Shown here: in pieces, positions 1 to 6,538 of the stretch
Numbering within the stretch: position 1 is the stretch's first letter
Layout: each line of letters starts with the position of its first letter
Source of the DNA: Thermoleophilaceae bacterium
GTDB taxonomy: Bacteria; Actinomycetota; Thermoleophilia; Solirubrobacterales; Thermoleophilaceae
DNA: 10,470 nucleotides
Direction: 5' to 3'
Assembly (NCBI GenBank): GCA_013813135.1
Contig: JACCSF010000106.1
Location: forward strand, 1-10,470
Program-made: the position numbers and the translations under genes
Notes under the pieces: generated by a model
The model's input: the letters and a program-made list of their open reading frames with translations, nothing else
What the model was told of the DNA's origin: nothing
Database searches by the model: none

Positions 1-227
1 AGCGCGTCGCAGTCGCGCCCCGGGCGCCCGTTGCGCGGGCCCGCCAGCGGCGCGCCGATCCCGATCACCACGTCGCTGAGCTTGAGCAGCTCGCGCGCCA
101 CGTCCTCCGCCGAGCCGGGCTCGTAGAAGAGCGCGCTCAGCCGGATCGGCGGATCGGGCGCGCGCACCTCCTCCAGCATGGCGAGCTGGAGCGAGCCCTG
201 CACCGGGACGACGCCGCAGTAGTGCAT
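1..227 (-). CDS. DUF429-like protein, N-terminal part (gene runs off the left edge)
   Basis: The visible 75 residues start MHYCGVVPVQGS and end ...GRPGRDCDAL. The stretch DVVIGIGAPLAG followed by R-x-CDAL resembles the 'vvaIDaPL...R.CD..L' block of DUF429, a family predicted to have an RNase H-like fold; no activity is established for it. The acidic residue usually seen in the first strand and the Asp of 'IDAPL' are not present here (VVPVQGS and GIGAPL), so if the family call is right the protein may lack nuclease chemistry. The ATG directly follows the TAG of the aminotransferase gene (TAGATG), and I see no Shine-Dalgarno sequence before it, so translation probably depends on ribosomes finishing the upstream gene. 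The C-terminus is outside the window. The reading frame is secure; the family assignment is moderate. Confidence 0.55.
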   Translation of the reverse strand, partial: MHYCGVVPVQGSLQLAMLEEVRAPDPPIRLSALFYEPGSAEDVARELLKLSDVVIGIGAPLAGPRNGRPGRDCDA

Positions 228-1388
228 CTAGGCGGGCGCCAGGCTGCCGCGCAGCCGCTCCATCGCTTCGGCGAGACGGTCGTCGGGCACGGTCAGCGAG
301 ATGCGGAAGAAGCCCTCGCCGTTGGGGCCGTAGGCGCCACCCGGCGACACCACCACGCCGGACTCCTCGAGCACCAGCTCGCAGTAGGACGCGGAGGTGT
401 GGCCGCTGGGCACGGGCGCCCAGACGTAGATTGTGCCCTTCGGCCGGGTCACGTCCACGCCGATCTCCCCCAGCGCGTCGCAGACCAGGTCGCGCCGGCG
501 CTGGTAGATCGCGCCCATCTCCTCCGGCGGGCCCGCGTCGAGCGCGGCGGCCGCGGCGAGCTGGACCGCCTCGAACATGCCCGAGTCGATGTTGGTCTTC
601 AGGTGCCAGTAGGCGTTCACGGCCTCGGCGTTGCCGACGATCGCCGCGGTGCGCCAGCCGGTCATGTTCCAGCCCTTGGAGAGCGAGAACACCTCCACGC
701 CGACCTCCTTGGCGCCCGGGGTCTCCAGGAACGAAGGAGCGACGTAGCCGTCGAACGTGGTCTCCGTGTAGGAGGCGTCGTGGACGATCAGCACGTCCTG
801 CTCGCGCCCGAACTCCACCGCGCGCTCGAACAGGCCGTCGGGCACGACGGCGCCCGTCGGGTTGTTCGGGTAGTTGAGGTAGAGCAGCCGCGCCCGGCGC
901 GCCACCTCGCCGCCGATCGCGTTCAGGTCGGGGGCGAAGCCGAGCTCCGGGACGAGCGGCATCAGGACCGCCTCGGCCCCCGCCAGCAACGGGCCACCGG
1001 TGTAAACCGGGTAGCCGGGGTCGGCCGCCAGCGCGATCGAGTCCGGGTCGAGGAAGGCCATGTTGAGGTTGAAGACACACTCCTTCGCGCCCAGCGCCGG
1101 GACGATCTCGGTCTCGGGATCGAGCGCGACGCCAAAGCGGCGCTCGTAGAAGCGCGCGAAGGCCTCGCGCAGCTCGGGCCGGCCGCGGTTCGAGGGATAG
1201 CGGTGGGTGCCGGGGTCGGCCGCGCCGGCCGCCAGGGCGTCGATCACGGGCACGGGCGTCGGCGTGTCGGGATCCCCGATGCCGAGCGAGATCACGTCGA
1301 CGCCGGCGGCCTTCTTCTCGCGCACCTTGCGCTCGAGCTCCGCGAACAGGTAAGGCGGGAGGCGCTCCAGGCGGCTACTCGGTCGCAT
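228..1388 (-). CDS. dapL: PLP-dependent class I/II aminotransferase, LL-diaminopimelate aminotransferase (DapL)-like
   Basis: This is a 386-residue fold-type I aminotransferase of full family length. Visible motifs are the N-terminal RLERLPPYLFAEL and SLGIGDPDTPTP (about 6-45), the NYPNNPTG cofactor loop (172-179), HDASY (203-207) whose Asp contacts the pyridine nitrogen, the PLP-binding Lys238 in SLSKGWNMTGWR, and a C-terminal FRISL whose Arg362 would bind the substrate carboxylate. The N-terminus resembles DapL-type enzymes, which convert tetrahydrodipicolinate to LL-diaminopimelate with glutamate as amino donor in the cytoplasm. Its ATG lies inside the end of dapF (14-base overlap), preceded by GGAG four bases upstream, so the two are translationally coupled. 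That pairing supports a diaminopimelate role. A succinyl-DAP aminotransferase (DapC) or a general aminotransferase cannot be excluded, so the symbol is tentative although the aminotransferase call is firm. Confidence 0.8.
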   Translation of the reverse strand: MRPSSRLERLPPYLFAELERKVREKKAAGVDVISLGIGDPDTPTPVPVIDALAAGAADPGTHRYPSNRGRPELREAFARFYERRFGVALDPETEIVPALGAKECVFNLNMAFLDPDSIALAADPGYPVYTGGPLLAGAEAVLMPLVPELGFAPDLNAIGGEVARRARLLYLNYPNNPTGAVVPDGLFERAVEFGREQDVLIVHDASYTETTFDGYVAPSFLETPGAKEVGVEVFSLSKGWNMTGWRTAAIVGNAEAVNAYWHLKTNIDSGMFEAVQLAAAAALDAGPPEEMGAIYQRRRDLVCDALGEIGVDVTRPKGTIYVWAPVPSGHTSASYCELVLEESGVVVSPGGAYGPNGEGFFRISLTVPDDRLAEAMERLRGSLAPA

Positions 1389-2223
1389 GCAGCTCCGTCA
1401 TCAGCTCTTCACTCACCTTTCCTTGGTAGACGGGCCTGGCCCAACCGGTCAGGTCCACGTGCAGATGCTCCCCCACCTGCACCTCCAGCTCGCCCCCGTC
1501 GAGCGCGACGGTGACCGGGCTGTCGACGCCGCGCAGGACGGCGGCGACGGCCGCCCCGGTGGCGCCGGTGCCCGACGACATCGTCTCTCCCACCCCGCGC
1601 TCGAAGATGCGCGCGCGGATCGCTCCGCCGCCGTTGAGGCGCCAGAACGACACGTTGGTGCGCCGCGGGAAGAGCTCGTGGCGCTCGATCGGCGGACCGT
1701 AGCGCTGCAGGTCGAGATCCTCGAGACCCTCCGGCACCTCGATGGCGCACTGCGGGTTGCCCACCTGCACGAACTGGAAGGCGAAGTCACGCTCGGCGGC
1801 GGTCAGCGTGCCGGTGCCGTCCTCGGGCCCGGAGGGATAGTCGTCTGGCGAGCGCAGTCGGGCGCGGCCCATGTCGACGGTGCAGGTGTCCGGTCCCGTG
1901 ATGCGCGGCCGGATCTCGCCCGCTGCCGTGCGGATCGAGAAGGAATCGGAATCGGTCCAGCCGTTGCGCCGCAGGTACATGACCGCCTCGCGCACGCCGT
2001 TGCCGGACAGCTCGGCCTCTGAGCCGTCGGGGTTGTAGATGCGCACCTCGGCGACGAAGGCGCGCCCGTCGGTCTCGCGCAGCAGCAGGATGCCGTCCGA
2101 GCCCACGCCGGTGTGCGGGGCGCAGATAGCGCGGACCCGCTCAGGGGTGAGCTCGAACGGAAGCTCCCGTTCCTCGACGATGGCGTAGTCGTTGCCGAGC
2201 GCCTGCCACTTCTCGAAGCGCAC
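1375..2223 (-). CDS. dapF: Diaminopimelate epimerase homologue with Ser/Ser in place of the catalytic Cys pair
   Basis: This 282-residue protein of the PLP-independent diaminopimelate epimerase family would interconvert LL- and meso-diaminopimelate for peptidoglycan and lysine. Conserved landmarks sit at the standard numbering: GND with Asn11, IYNPDGSEAE with Asn64, GNG at 74-76, GNP at 155-157, RRTNVSF with Asn190, FERGVGET with Glu208, and SGTGATGAA. The two catalytic cysteines (73 and 217 in E. coli and H. influenzae numbering) are both serine: LSGNG (TCC) and MSSGTG (TCG). The His that usually follows GNP is Gln158. These are clean codon differences, not a frameshift. The GTG start is preceded by AAGGTGG six bases upstream and matches the usual N-terminus MRFEKWQALGND. 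It sits 24 bases after the acylase gene and overlaps the aminotransferase gene. Family membership is certain; whether it still epimerises DAP is open. Confidence 0.93.
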   Translation of the reverse strand: MRFEKWQALGNDYAIVEERELPFELTPERVRAICAPHTGVGSDGILLLRETDGRAFVAEVRIYNPDGSEAELSGNGVREAVMYLRRNGWTDSDSFSIRTAAGEIRPRITGPDTCTVDMGRARLRSPDDYPSGPEDGTGTLTAAERDFAFQFVQVGNPQCAIEVPEGLEDLDLQRYGPPIERHELFPRRTNVSFWRLNGGGAIRARIFERGVGETMSSGTGATGAAVAAVLRGVDSPVTVALDGGELEVQVGEHLHVDLTGWARPVYQGKVSEELMTELHATE

Positions 2224-2247
2224 GGCGCGCCACCTTAGCGGTGCCCG
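2224..2247 (-). promoter_or_regulatory. acylase-dapF gap: dapF ribosome-binding site overlapping a possible -10 box
   Basis: On the minus strand this 24-base gap reads TAAGGTGG followed by six bases and the dapF GTG. AAGGTGG (2236-2230) is a reasonable Shine-Dalgarno sequence. The overlapping TAAGGT (2237-2232) also fits the actinobacterial TAnnnT -10 pattern and ends eight bases before the GTG, so an internal promoter giving a nearly leaderless dapF transcript is possible. The ribosome-site reading is the simpler one. Confidence 0.5.
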
Positions 2248-4695
2248 CTAGCGGTGGCCTGCGAACTCGATGATCTGCTGGATCCCGGTCGGCCGGTTCG
2301 TGTAGCGCATCGTGTACGGCAGCAGGCCCGGAGCGAAGGTGATCCGCTCGCGCGTCGCGTCTGCGCGCCACGCGTTCGGGTCGGCTCCCTGGGCGGCCTC
2401 GAGCTCCGCACCGGCCGCCTCCATCGCGGCCCATAGCGCGGCGCGGCAGGCGCTCACGTTGCCGTTGCCGCAGTAGCGGTTCGCGAAGCCGCCCTTGACC
2501 GGCTTCCCGAGCAGGGTGCGCAGGTCCTTGCTCAGGTACATGTGCCAGCCGCCGAACTGCCCGCCCGGCGGCAGGTCGAAGCGGCGGTGCAGCGAGTTGT
2601 TGAGCTGGTCCGCCAGCGGCTGCCCGAGCACGGGCGTCAGCGCGGCGTCGGCCAGCCGCGGCCAGGCGGTGTCGAGGACGGCCGCCCCGGGATCGTCGAT
2701 CTTGCCGTCGAGGTCGCGGTCGAGGCGGCTCCCGCCCTGCGCGCGCCAGGCCTCGAGCAGCTCGAGCATGCGCATGCTCCGAGTGCTCGGCGCAGCGCTG
2801 CCGCGCAACACCTCCGCCAGGATCGGCACCAACGTGATCGCCCGGACGTCCTGGGTGGCCGCGGCGTTCATGGCGCCGGTGAGCGTGGCCAGCGTGTGCT
2901 TCTTGACCTTGCTGGTGTTGCGGTTGAGCAGGGCGACGCGCTGGATGGAGCCGTACGCCCACTGGTCGTCGGCCGCCGGGAAGCCGAGCGCGGGCTTGTT
3001 GTTCCAGTTGTTCAGCACGCCGCCGCGCTTGATCGCGTGCGGGTGCGCCTTCGCCGAGAGGAAGCCCTTCCACTCGAAGCCTCCGCGTCCGTCGGTCGGC
3101 AGGCCCGAGTCCACGCCGCCGGCCCTGAGGGGCAGCCGGCCGGTGGTGATCTGCGCCACCTCGTCGCTGTCGGCGTAGAAGGTGTTGAACGTCTGCGGCG
3201 AGATCGCCGCCGCCTTGATGAAGGCGCGCGCGTTGCGGACCTTGCCGCGTGTGAGCCGCTGGAACAGCAGCAGGTCGACGCCGTCCAGCAGGTAGCTCGA
3301 GCGCTTGCGCGAGATCGCCACGCGCGTGCCGTTGACGGTCGCGTAGCCCACCACCGGACCGTGCACCGTGCGGTTGAAGGTCACCGCCTGGTTGTCGATC
3401 GTGCCGGCGTTGAAAGGCGTCATCGCAAGGCACTGGCCCTTGTAGAGGTACTTGGTGTCGCTGCCGTCACAGAGCGTTTCGACGTAGTTGTCGACGATGT
3501 CCGCCCCCGCCGACGTGAGCGTCCAGACGAAGTCCTCCCGGCGGCCGATCAGAATGTAGCCCGGGAACGGCGCGGAGGTCGCCCCGCGGGCGTTCCAGCC
3601 GGGCCCGTGCAGATCCATCTCGAGCGTGAGGCCGGGGTAGAAGTAGCCGATCTGCGGTCCGCCGACGAACAGCGGGTGCCCCGAGCGCGAGCGCTTGCCG
3701 GCAACCATCAGCACGTTGCTGGCCTGGCGGCGCAGCTGACGCGCGGCGCTCGCCGCGCCGGCCGTTTCGGCCGTCGGGCCCGGGATCGGCTGGAAGGAGT
3801 TGTTGTCGATCACCACGTTGCCGGTGCGGCTGGCGGGCAGCGGGGCGTACGGGAAGCGACCGGGTATCGAGACGGGCGTCTCGGGGTCCTGGCGCTGGCG
3901 CAGGTCGTTCCAGACCGAGTACCCGCGGTCGGCTCCGAGCGAGCCCTGCAGCCCGTCGAGCAGCTCGGCGGCCTCCACCTCGGCGCCGCCGCCTTCGCCG
4001 AAGAGCTCGCTCTTGACGGCGTTGAGGGCGATCACGTCCCCGCGCTTCCAGGGCTTGTGCGTGGCCTTGATCGACTTGTAGTACGCGTTGATCCCCTTGA
4101 CGTAGAGATCGATGTCGTGCAGCAGCCGGCGACCCGGCTTGCCGTAGGCCTTGAGCTTCTCGACCTCCTTGTTCACCTCGCGCTCGGTCTGCGCGCTGGG
4201 GCTGAAGTTCTTGAGGCCGACGATCAGGTCGATCGCCGTCTGCCCGGGGGCGTCGACGACGGCCACGCGGGCGTTGTAGCGCGCCTGCTCGAGCAGCAGC
4301 TCGCGGTCGTGGGCGATCGCCCAGCCGGCGGCCCAGGTCACGTCGTCGTTGGTCTTGCCGTAGATGTGCGGCACGTTGAAGCGGTCGCGGATGATGCGCA
4401 CGCCCTTGCGCGGGACGCGCTCGCGCTTGAGCGGGCCCTCGCCCTGCGGGCCGAGCTTCTCGGACTTGAAGAAGCGGTTGAGGTCCTTCGAGGTGACCTT
4501 GTCAAAGAGGGGGGTCAGCGCGTCGTACATGCGCGCCTGATCGTCGGCTTGCGGGACCGGTGGGACGCCGCCGTACTGCCCCGACGGGATGATGTTGCGC
4601 GCCGTGCTCGAGAAGTCGCGCGCTGCGTGGGCGGAAGGCACGACCGCCGCGAAGGCGGCGACGACGGCGGCGGCGGACACGGTCGCGCGAGTCAC
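2248..4695 (-). CDS. Secreted penicillin acylase-family N-terminal-nucleophile amidohydrolase (peptidase S45)
   Basis: This 815-residue precursor of the penicillin amidase family hydrolyses an amide bond; known members cleave beta-lactam side chains, acyl-homoserine lactones or lipopeptide acyl chains. Residues 1-24 form a signal peptide ending AHA|A. The alpha-chain block at about 104-142 carries DRFNVPHIYG and the AIAHDR motif. The autocatalytic nucleophile is most likely Ser326 in QASNVLMVAG, implying a beta chain of about 490 residues. HGPVVG (445-450) and NNWNNKP (562-568), the latter with the candidate catalytic Asn566, follow. Four cysteines (409/422 and 742/750) may form two disulfides, and D659-x-D661-x-D663-G-x-I-D667 looks like a calcium-binding loop. 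The GTG start is supported by GAGGAGAGGGG at 4700-4710. It lies 21 bases after miaA, apparently in the same transcript. The substrate cannot be read from sequence. Confidence 0.9.
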   Translation of the reverse strand: MTRATVSAAAVVAAFAAVVPSAHAARDFSSTARNIIPSGQYGGVPPVPQADDQARMYDALTPLFDKVTSKDLNRFFKSEKLGPQGEGPLKRERVPRKGVRIIRDRFNVPHIYGKTNDDVTWAAGWAIAHDRELLLEQARYNARVAVVDAPGQTAIDLIVGLKNFSPSAQTEREVNKEVEKLKAYGKPGRRLLHDIDLYVKGINAYYKSIKATHKPWKRGDVIALNAVKSELFGEGGGAEVEAAELLDGLQGSLGADRGYSVWNDLRQRQDPETPVSIPGRFPYAPLPASRTGNVVIDNNSFQPIPGPTAETAGAASAARQLRRQASNVLMVAGKRSRSGHPLFVGGPQIGYFYPGLTLEMDLHGPGWNARGATSAPFPGYILIGRREDFVWTLTSAGADIVDNYVETLCDGSDTKYLYKGQCLAMTPFNAGTIDNQAVTFNRTVHGPVVGYATVNGTRVAISRKRSSYLLDGVDLLLFQRLTRGKVRNARAFIKAAAISPQTFNTFYADSDEVAQITTGRLPLRAGGVDSGLPTDGRGGFEWKGFLSAKAHPHAIKRGGVLNNWNNKPALGFPAADDQWAYGSIQRVALLNRNTSKVKKHTLATLTGAMNAAATQDVRAITLVPILAEVLRGSAAPSTRSMRMLELLEAWRAQGGSRLDRDLDGKIDDPGAAVLDTAWPRLADAALTPVLGQPLADQLNNSLHRRFDLPPGGQFGGWHMYLSKDLRTLLGKPVKGGFANRYCGNGNVSACRAALWAAMEAAGAELEAAQGADPNAWRADATRERITFAPGLLPYTMRYTNRPTGIQQIIEFAGHR

Positions 4696-4716
4696 AGATC
4701 CCCTCTCCTCGTGGTG
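4696..4716 (-). promoter_or_regulatory. Strong ribosome-binding site for the acylase gene
   Basis: The 21 bases between the miaA TAG and the acylase GTG contain GAGGAGAGGGG (4710-4700) followed by ATCT. AGGAG is nine bases and GGGG four bases from the start. This fixes the GTG start and suggests efficient translation. No promoter-like box or terminator fits in this gap, so miaA and the acylase gene probably share an mRNA. Confidence 0.75.
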
Positions 4717-5637
4717 CTACGCGGCCGGTCCTGGCCGCGCGGCCAGTATATGGGCGATCTGATCTGCGGCGTCGCTTGCGCTCTGGCTCGTCAGGTCGAT
4801 CTCGTGGACTCCGGGGAGGCGACGCAGCCAGCTGAGCTGGCGTTTGGCGTAGTTGCGAGTGCGGCGCTTCATCGACTCGAGGTCGCCTGCGCGGAGCTCC
4901 TCGAAGCCGAGCGCGGAGCGTGCCGTGCGCGAGGCGCCGGCGGCGTCGGCTTGCGTGACCTGGTGTGCCGCGCCGGCCGCGACCATCTCGTCCACGCGGG
5001 TGTCGATCCGCTCGTACAGCGCCGCGCGCTCCATCGTCAGGCCGCAGAGCAACGTGGGATGACGCAGGCGGGCGGTCCAGAGCCGGGAGCCGTCGCCGGT
5101 CGGGGCGGGCTGCTCGCCCATCTCGAGCAGCTCCAGGGCGCGGCCCACGCGGGTGCGGTCGTGGGGGTCGATGGCTTTGGCGGTCGCGGGCGCCCGGGCG
5201 GTCAGCTCGGCGTGAAGCTGCTCGGGCCCGTTCTCGTCGAGCCGGGCCTGGATGCGTGGTCGGATCGCGGGGTCGGGTGGAGGGCGCAGCTCGAGGTCGG
5301 TCAAAGCGGCCTGGAGGTACAGACCGGTGCCGCCGACGGCGATCGGGCGCCGCTCGGCCGCGAGCGCGGCGTCGATCTCAGAGTGAGCGTGCTCGGCGAA
5401 CTCGCCGGCGGAGAACGTCTCACGCGGATCGACGAACGAGAGCAGCCGGTGCTCGAGCAGGGCCTGCTCTTCGCGGGTGGCTGCCCCCGTGAGCGTTTCG
5501 AGTCCCCGGTAAACCTGGAGCGCGTCGACGGAGATGGCAATGGGGTCCTCGCCGCGCTCGCGCAGCAGCTGGGCGAGGGCGATCGCGACCGCCGTCTTCC
5601 CCACCGCGGTGGGGCCGAACAGTGCCACCACGTGCAC
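4717..5637 (-). CDS. miaA: tRNA dimethylallyltransferase MiaA
   Basis: MiaA transfers the dimethylallyl group of DMAPP to N6 of A37 in tRNAs that read codons starting with U; the product is the substrate of MiaB. The 306-residue protein opens VHVVALFGPTAVGKT, with the Walker-A P-loop at 8-15. It has SVDALQVYRG (36-45), which matches the DSxQ tRNA/base-recognition segment with Ala for Ser, then HRLLSFVDP (63-71), GGTGLYLQA (102-110) and the C-terminal RNYAKRQLSWLRR (261-273). All are typical and the length is normal. The frame is open far upstream, but homology begins at the GTG at 5637 and no other plausible start lies close by. The start has no Shine-Dalgarno sequence, and the only upstream non-coding DNA is the 21 bases shared with the divergent lipoprotein gene. 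It heads an apparent miaA - acylase - dapF - aminotransferase - DUF429 transcript. Confidence 0.95.
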   Translation of the reverse strand: MHVVALFGPTAVGKTAVAIALAQLLRERGEDPIAISVDALQVYRGLETLTGAATREEQALLEHRLLSFVDPRETFSAGEFAEHAHSEIDAALAAERRPIAVGGTGLYLQAALTDLELRPPPDPAIRPRIQARLDENGPEQLHAELTARAPATAKAIDPHDRTRVGRALELLEMGEQPAPTGDGSRLWTARLRHPTLLCGLTMERAALYERIDTRVDEMVAAGAAHQVTQADAAGASRTARSALGFEELRAGDLESMKRRTRNYAKRQLSWLRRLPGVHEIDLTSQSASDAADQIAHILAARPGPAA

Positions 5638-5658
5638 GGTCGCTAGTAATACAGGGCC
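5638..5658. promoter_or_regulatory. Candidate shared bidirectional promoter between miaA and the lipoprotein gene
   Basis: These 21 bases separate two divergent GTG starts. They hold one of the few AT-rich patches of the window: TAGTAATA on the plus strand (5644-5651) and TATTACTA on the minus strand, both of the form TAnTAnTA. On the plus strand TAATAC (5647-5652) ends six bases before the lipoprotein GTG; on the minus strand TATTAC (5651-5646) ends eight bases before the miaA GTG. These are -10 to +1 distances, so both mRNAs would be leaderless or nearly so. A weak -35 candidate for the plus direction, GTGCCA, lies at 5622-5627 inside miaA. No Shine-Dalgarno sequence is positioned properly for either gene. 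This is inferred from pattern and spacing. Confidence 0.5.
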
Positions 5659-6525
5659 GTGCGAGGTCCCACCTTCCGTCCCGTGCGCTCGCTGAGCGCT
5701 GTCGCCCTCTGCGCGGCTGTCGCCCTCGCGGGCCTCGGCTGCCAGGAGTCGGGCTTTGACGAGAACAAGGAGACCGTCCGGCCGCTGAAGGTCCAGCACG
5801 TGCTCGGCGAGACCAAGGTGCCCGGCCAGGCCGAGGAGCCGCTCACGCTGACGATCGACACCCTGGACGACACGCTGGCCCTTGGCGTTCGGCCGGCCCG
5901 AGCCGCGGTGCCGGACGCTCGGCTGCCGGCCTACCTGCGAGGGCAGGGCCGCGTGTCGTTGATGCGGCCGGTTGGCGCCGGCGACCTGGCCGCGGCCGAG
6001 GCGGTGCACGCCGACCTGATTCTCGGCAGCTCCAGTCAGGCCGGGCTCTACGAAAAGCTCAGCAGGATCGCCCCCACGGTGATCACCGAGGGCGGCGGCG
6101 GACAGTGGAAGCTGAACGTGCGACTGGTCGGCGAAGCGCTCGGGCGAACCAACGCCGCCGAGCAGGTGCTGATCGACTACGACGGCGAGGCGGCCCGGGC
6201 GCTCCGGGCGATCCGGGCGGCTGGGGCCGGCTCGGGCGCGGCGAAGCCACGCGTGGCCGTGGTCCGGGTGACCGCGAACGGACTGCGCTATGCGAAGGAG
6301 GACTCGTTCGCCGGAACGATCCTGGCCGACGCGGGCGTCAAGCAGGTAACGCGCAACGCACCACGCGCACAGGTCGACGTGATGCTGCTCTCCGAAGGTC
6401 CCGGGGCGAGGGCCCACGTGGACGGCCGGTTCGTCCGCGTGGACGACGAGCTCTGGTGGGGTCCGGGCGGCGCCCTGGCGGGACGGGCGGCGCTGGCGCA
6501 GCTGCAGCGCGCTGTGGGCGGCTAG
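5659..6525 (+). CDS. Siderophore/iron-type ABC transporter substrate-binding lipoprotein (FecB/FepB-like)
   Basis: The 288-residue exported protein resembles the periplasmic-binding family PF01497, which captures ferric siderophores, haem or cobalamin for an ABC importer. A hydrophobic segment (about 12-26) precedes Cys28 in LAGLGC, an imperfect lipobox, so membrane anchoring by lipidation is likely. Family signatures are DTLDDTLALGVRPARA (about 67-82, the 'd.llaLGvkPv' block), DLILGSS (119-125) and YEKLSRIAPTVIT (131-143), followed by a second lobe with RVAVVRV (198-204). No permease or ATPase gene is adjacent, so the partner must be elsewhere or the gene is an orphan. It lies on the opposite strand between miaB and miaA, which are normally neighbours. 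The GTG at 5659 has only AGGG two bases upstream and may be leaderless; an alternative GTG at 5683 keeps the signal peptide intact. Ligand unknown. Confidence 0.75.
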   Translation: MRGPTFRPVRSLSAVALCAAVALAGLGCQESGFDENKETVRPLKVQHVLGETKVPGQAEEPLTLTIDTLDDTLALGVRPARAAVPDARLPAYLRGQGRVSLMRPVGAGDLAAAEAVHADLILGSSSQAGLYEKLSRIAPTVITEGGGGQWKLNVRLVGEALGRTNAAEQVLIDYDGEAARALRAIRAAGAGSGAAKPRVAVVRVTANGLRYAKEDSFAGTILADAGVKQVTRNAPRAQVDVMLLSEGPGARAHVDGRFVRVDDELWWGPGGALAGRAALAQLQRAVGG

Positions 6526-6538
6526 GAGCGGCCGGCGC

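Noticed and set aside
222..1514. A 430-codon plus-strand open frame across the aminotransferase gene
   Set aside because: Antisense shadow of a gene with all PLP-aminotransferase motifs; no family resemblance of its own.
4721..4738. GCGGCC/GGCCGC inverted repeat at the miaA 3' end as a terminator
   Set aside because: It lies inside the coding sequence, has only a six-base stem and no U-tract, and the acylase gene follows at once with a strong ribosome-binding site.
2542..5646. A 1034-codon open frame on the plus strand across the acylase gene and miaA
   Set aside because: It is antisense to two well-supported genes, has the low-complexity Arg/Val/Ala/Gly/His composition of a GC-rich shadow frame, and shows no recognisable motif.
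6197..6226. G-quadruplex pattern inside the lipoprotein gene
   Set aside because: It arises from repeated Arg-Ala-Leu/Ile codons in a GC-rich helix and is not evidence for a regulatory element.
5638..6417. Upstream extension of the miaA frame by about 260 codons
   Set aside because: MiaA homology starts exactly at the P-loop strand after GTG 5637; the extension is antisense to the lipoprotein gene.
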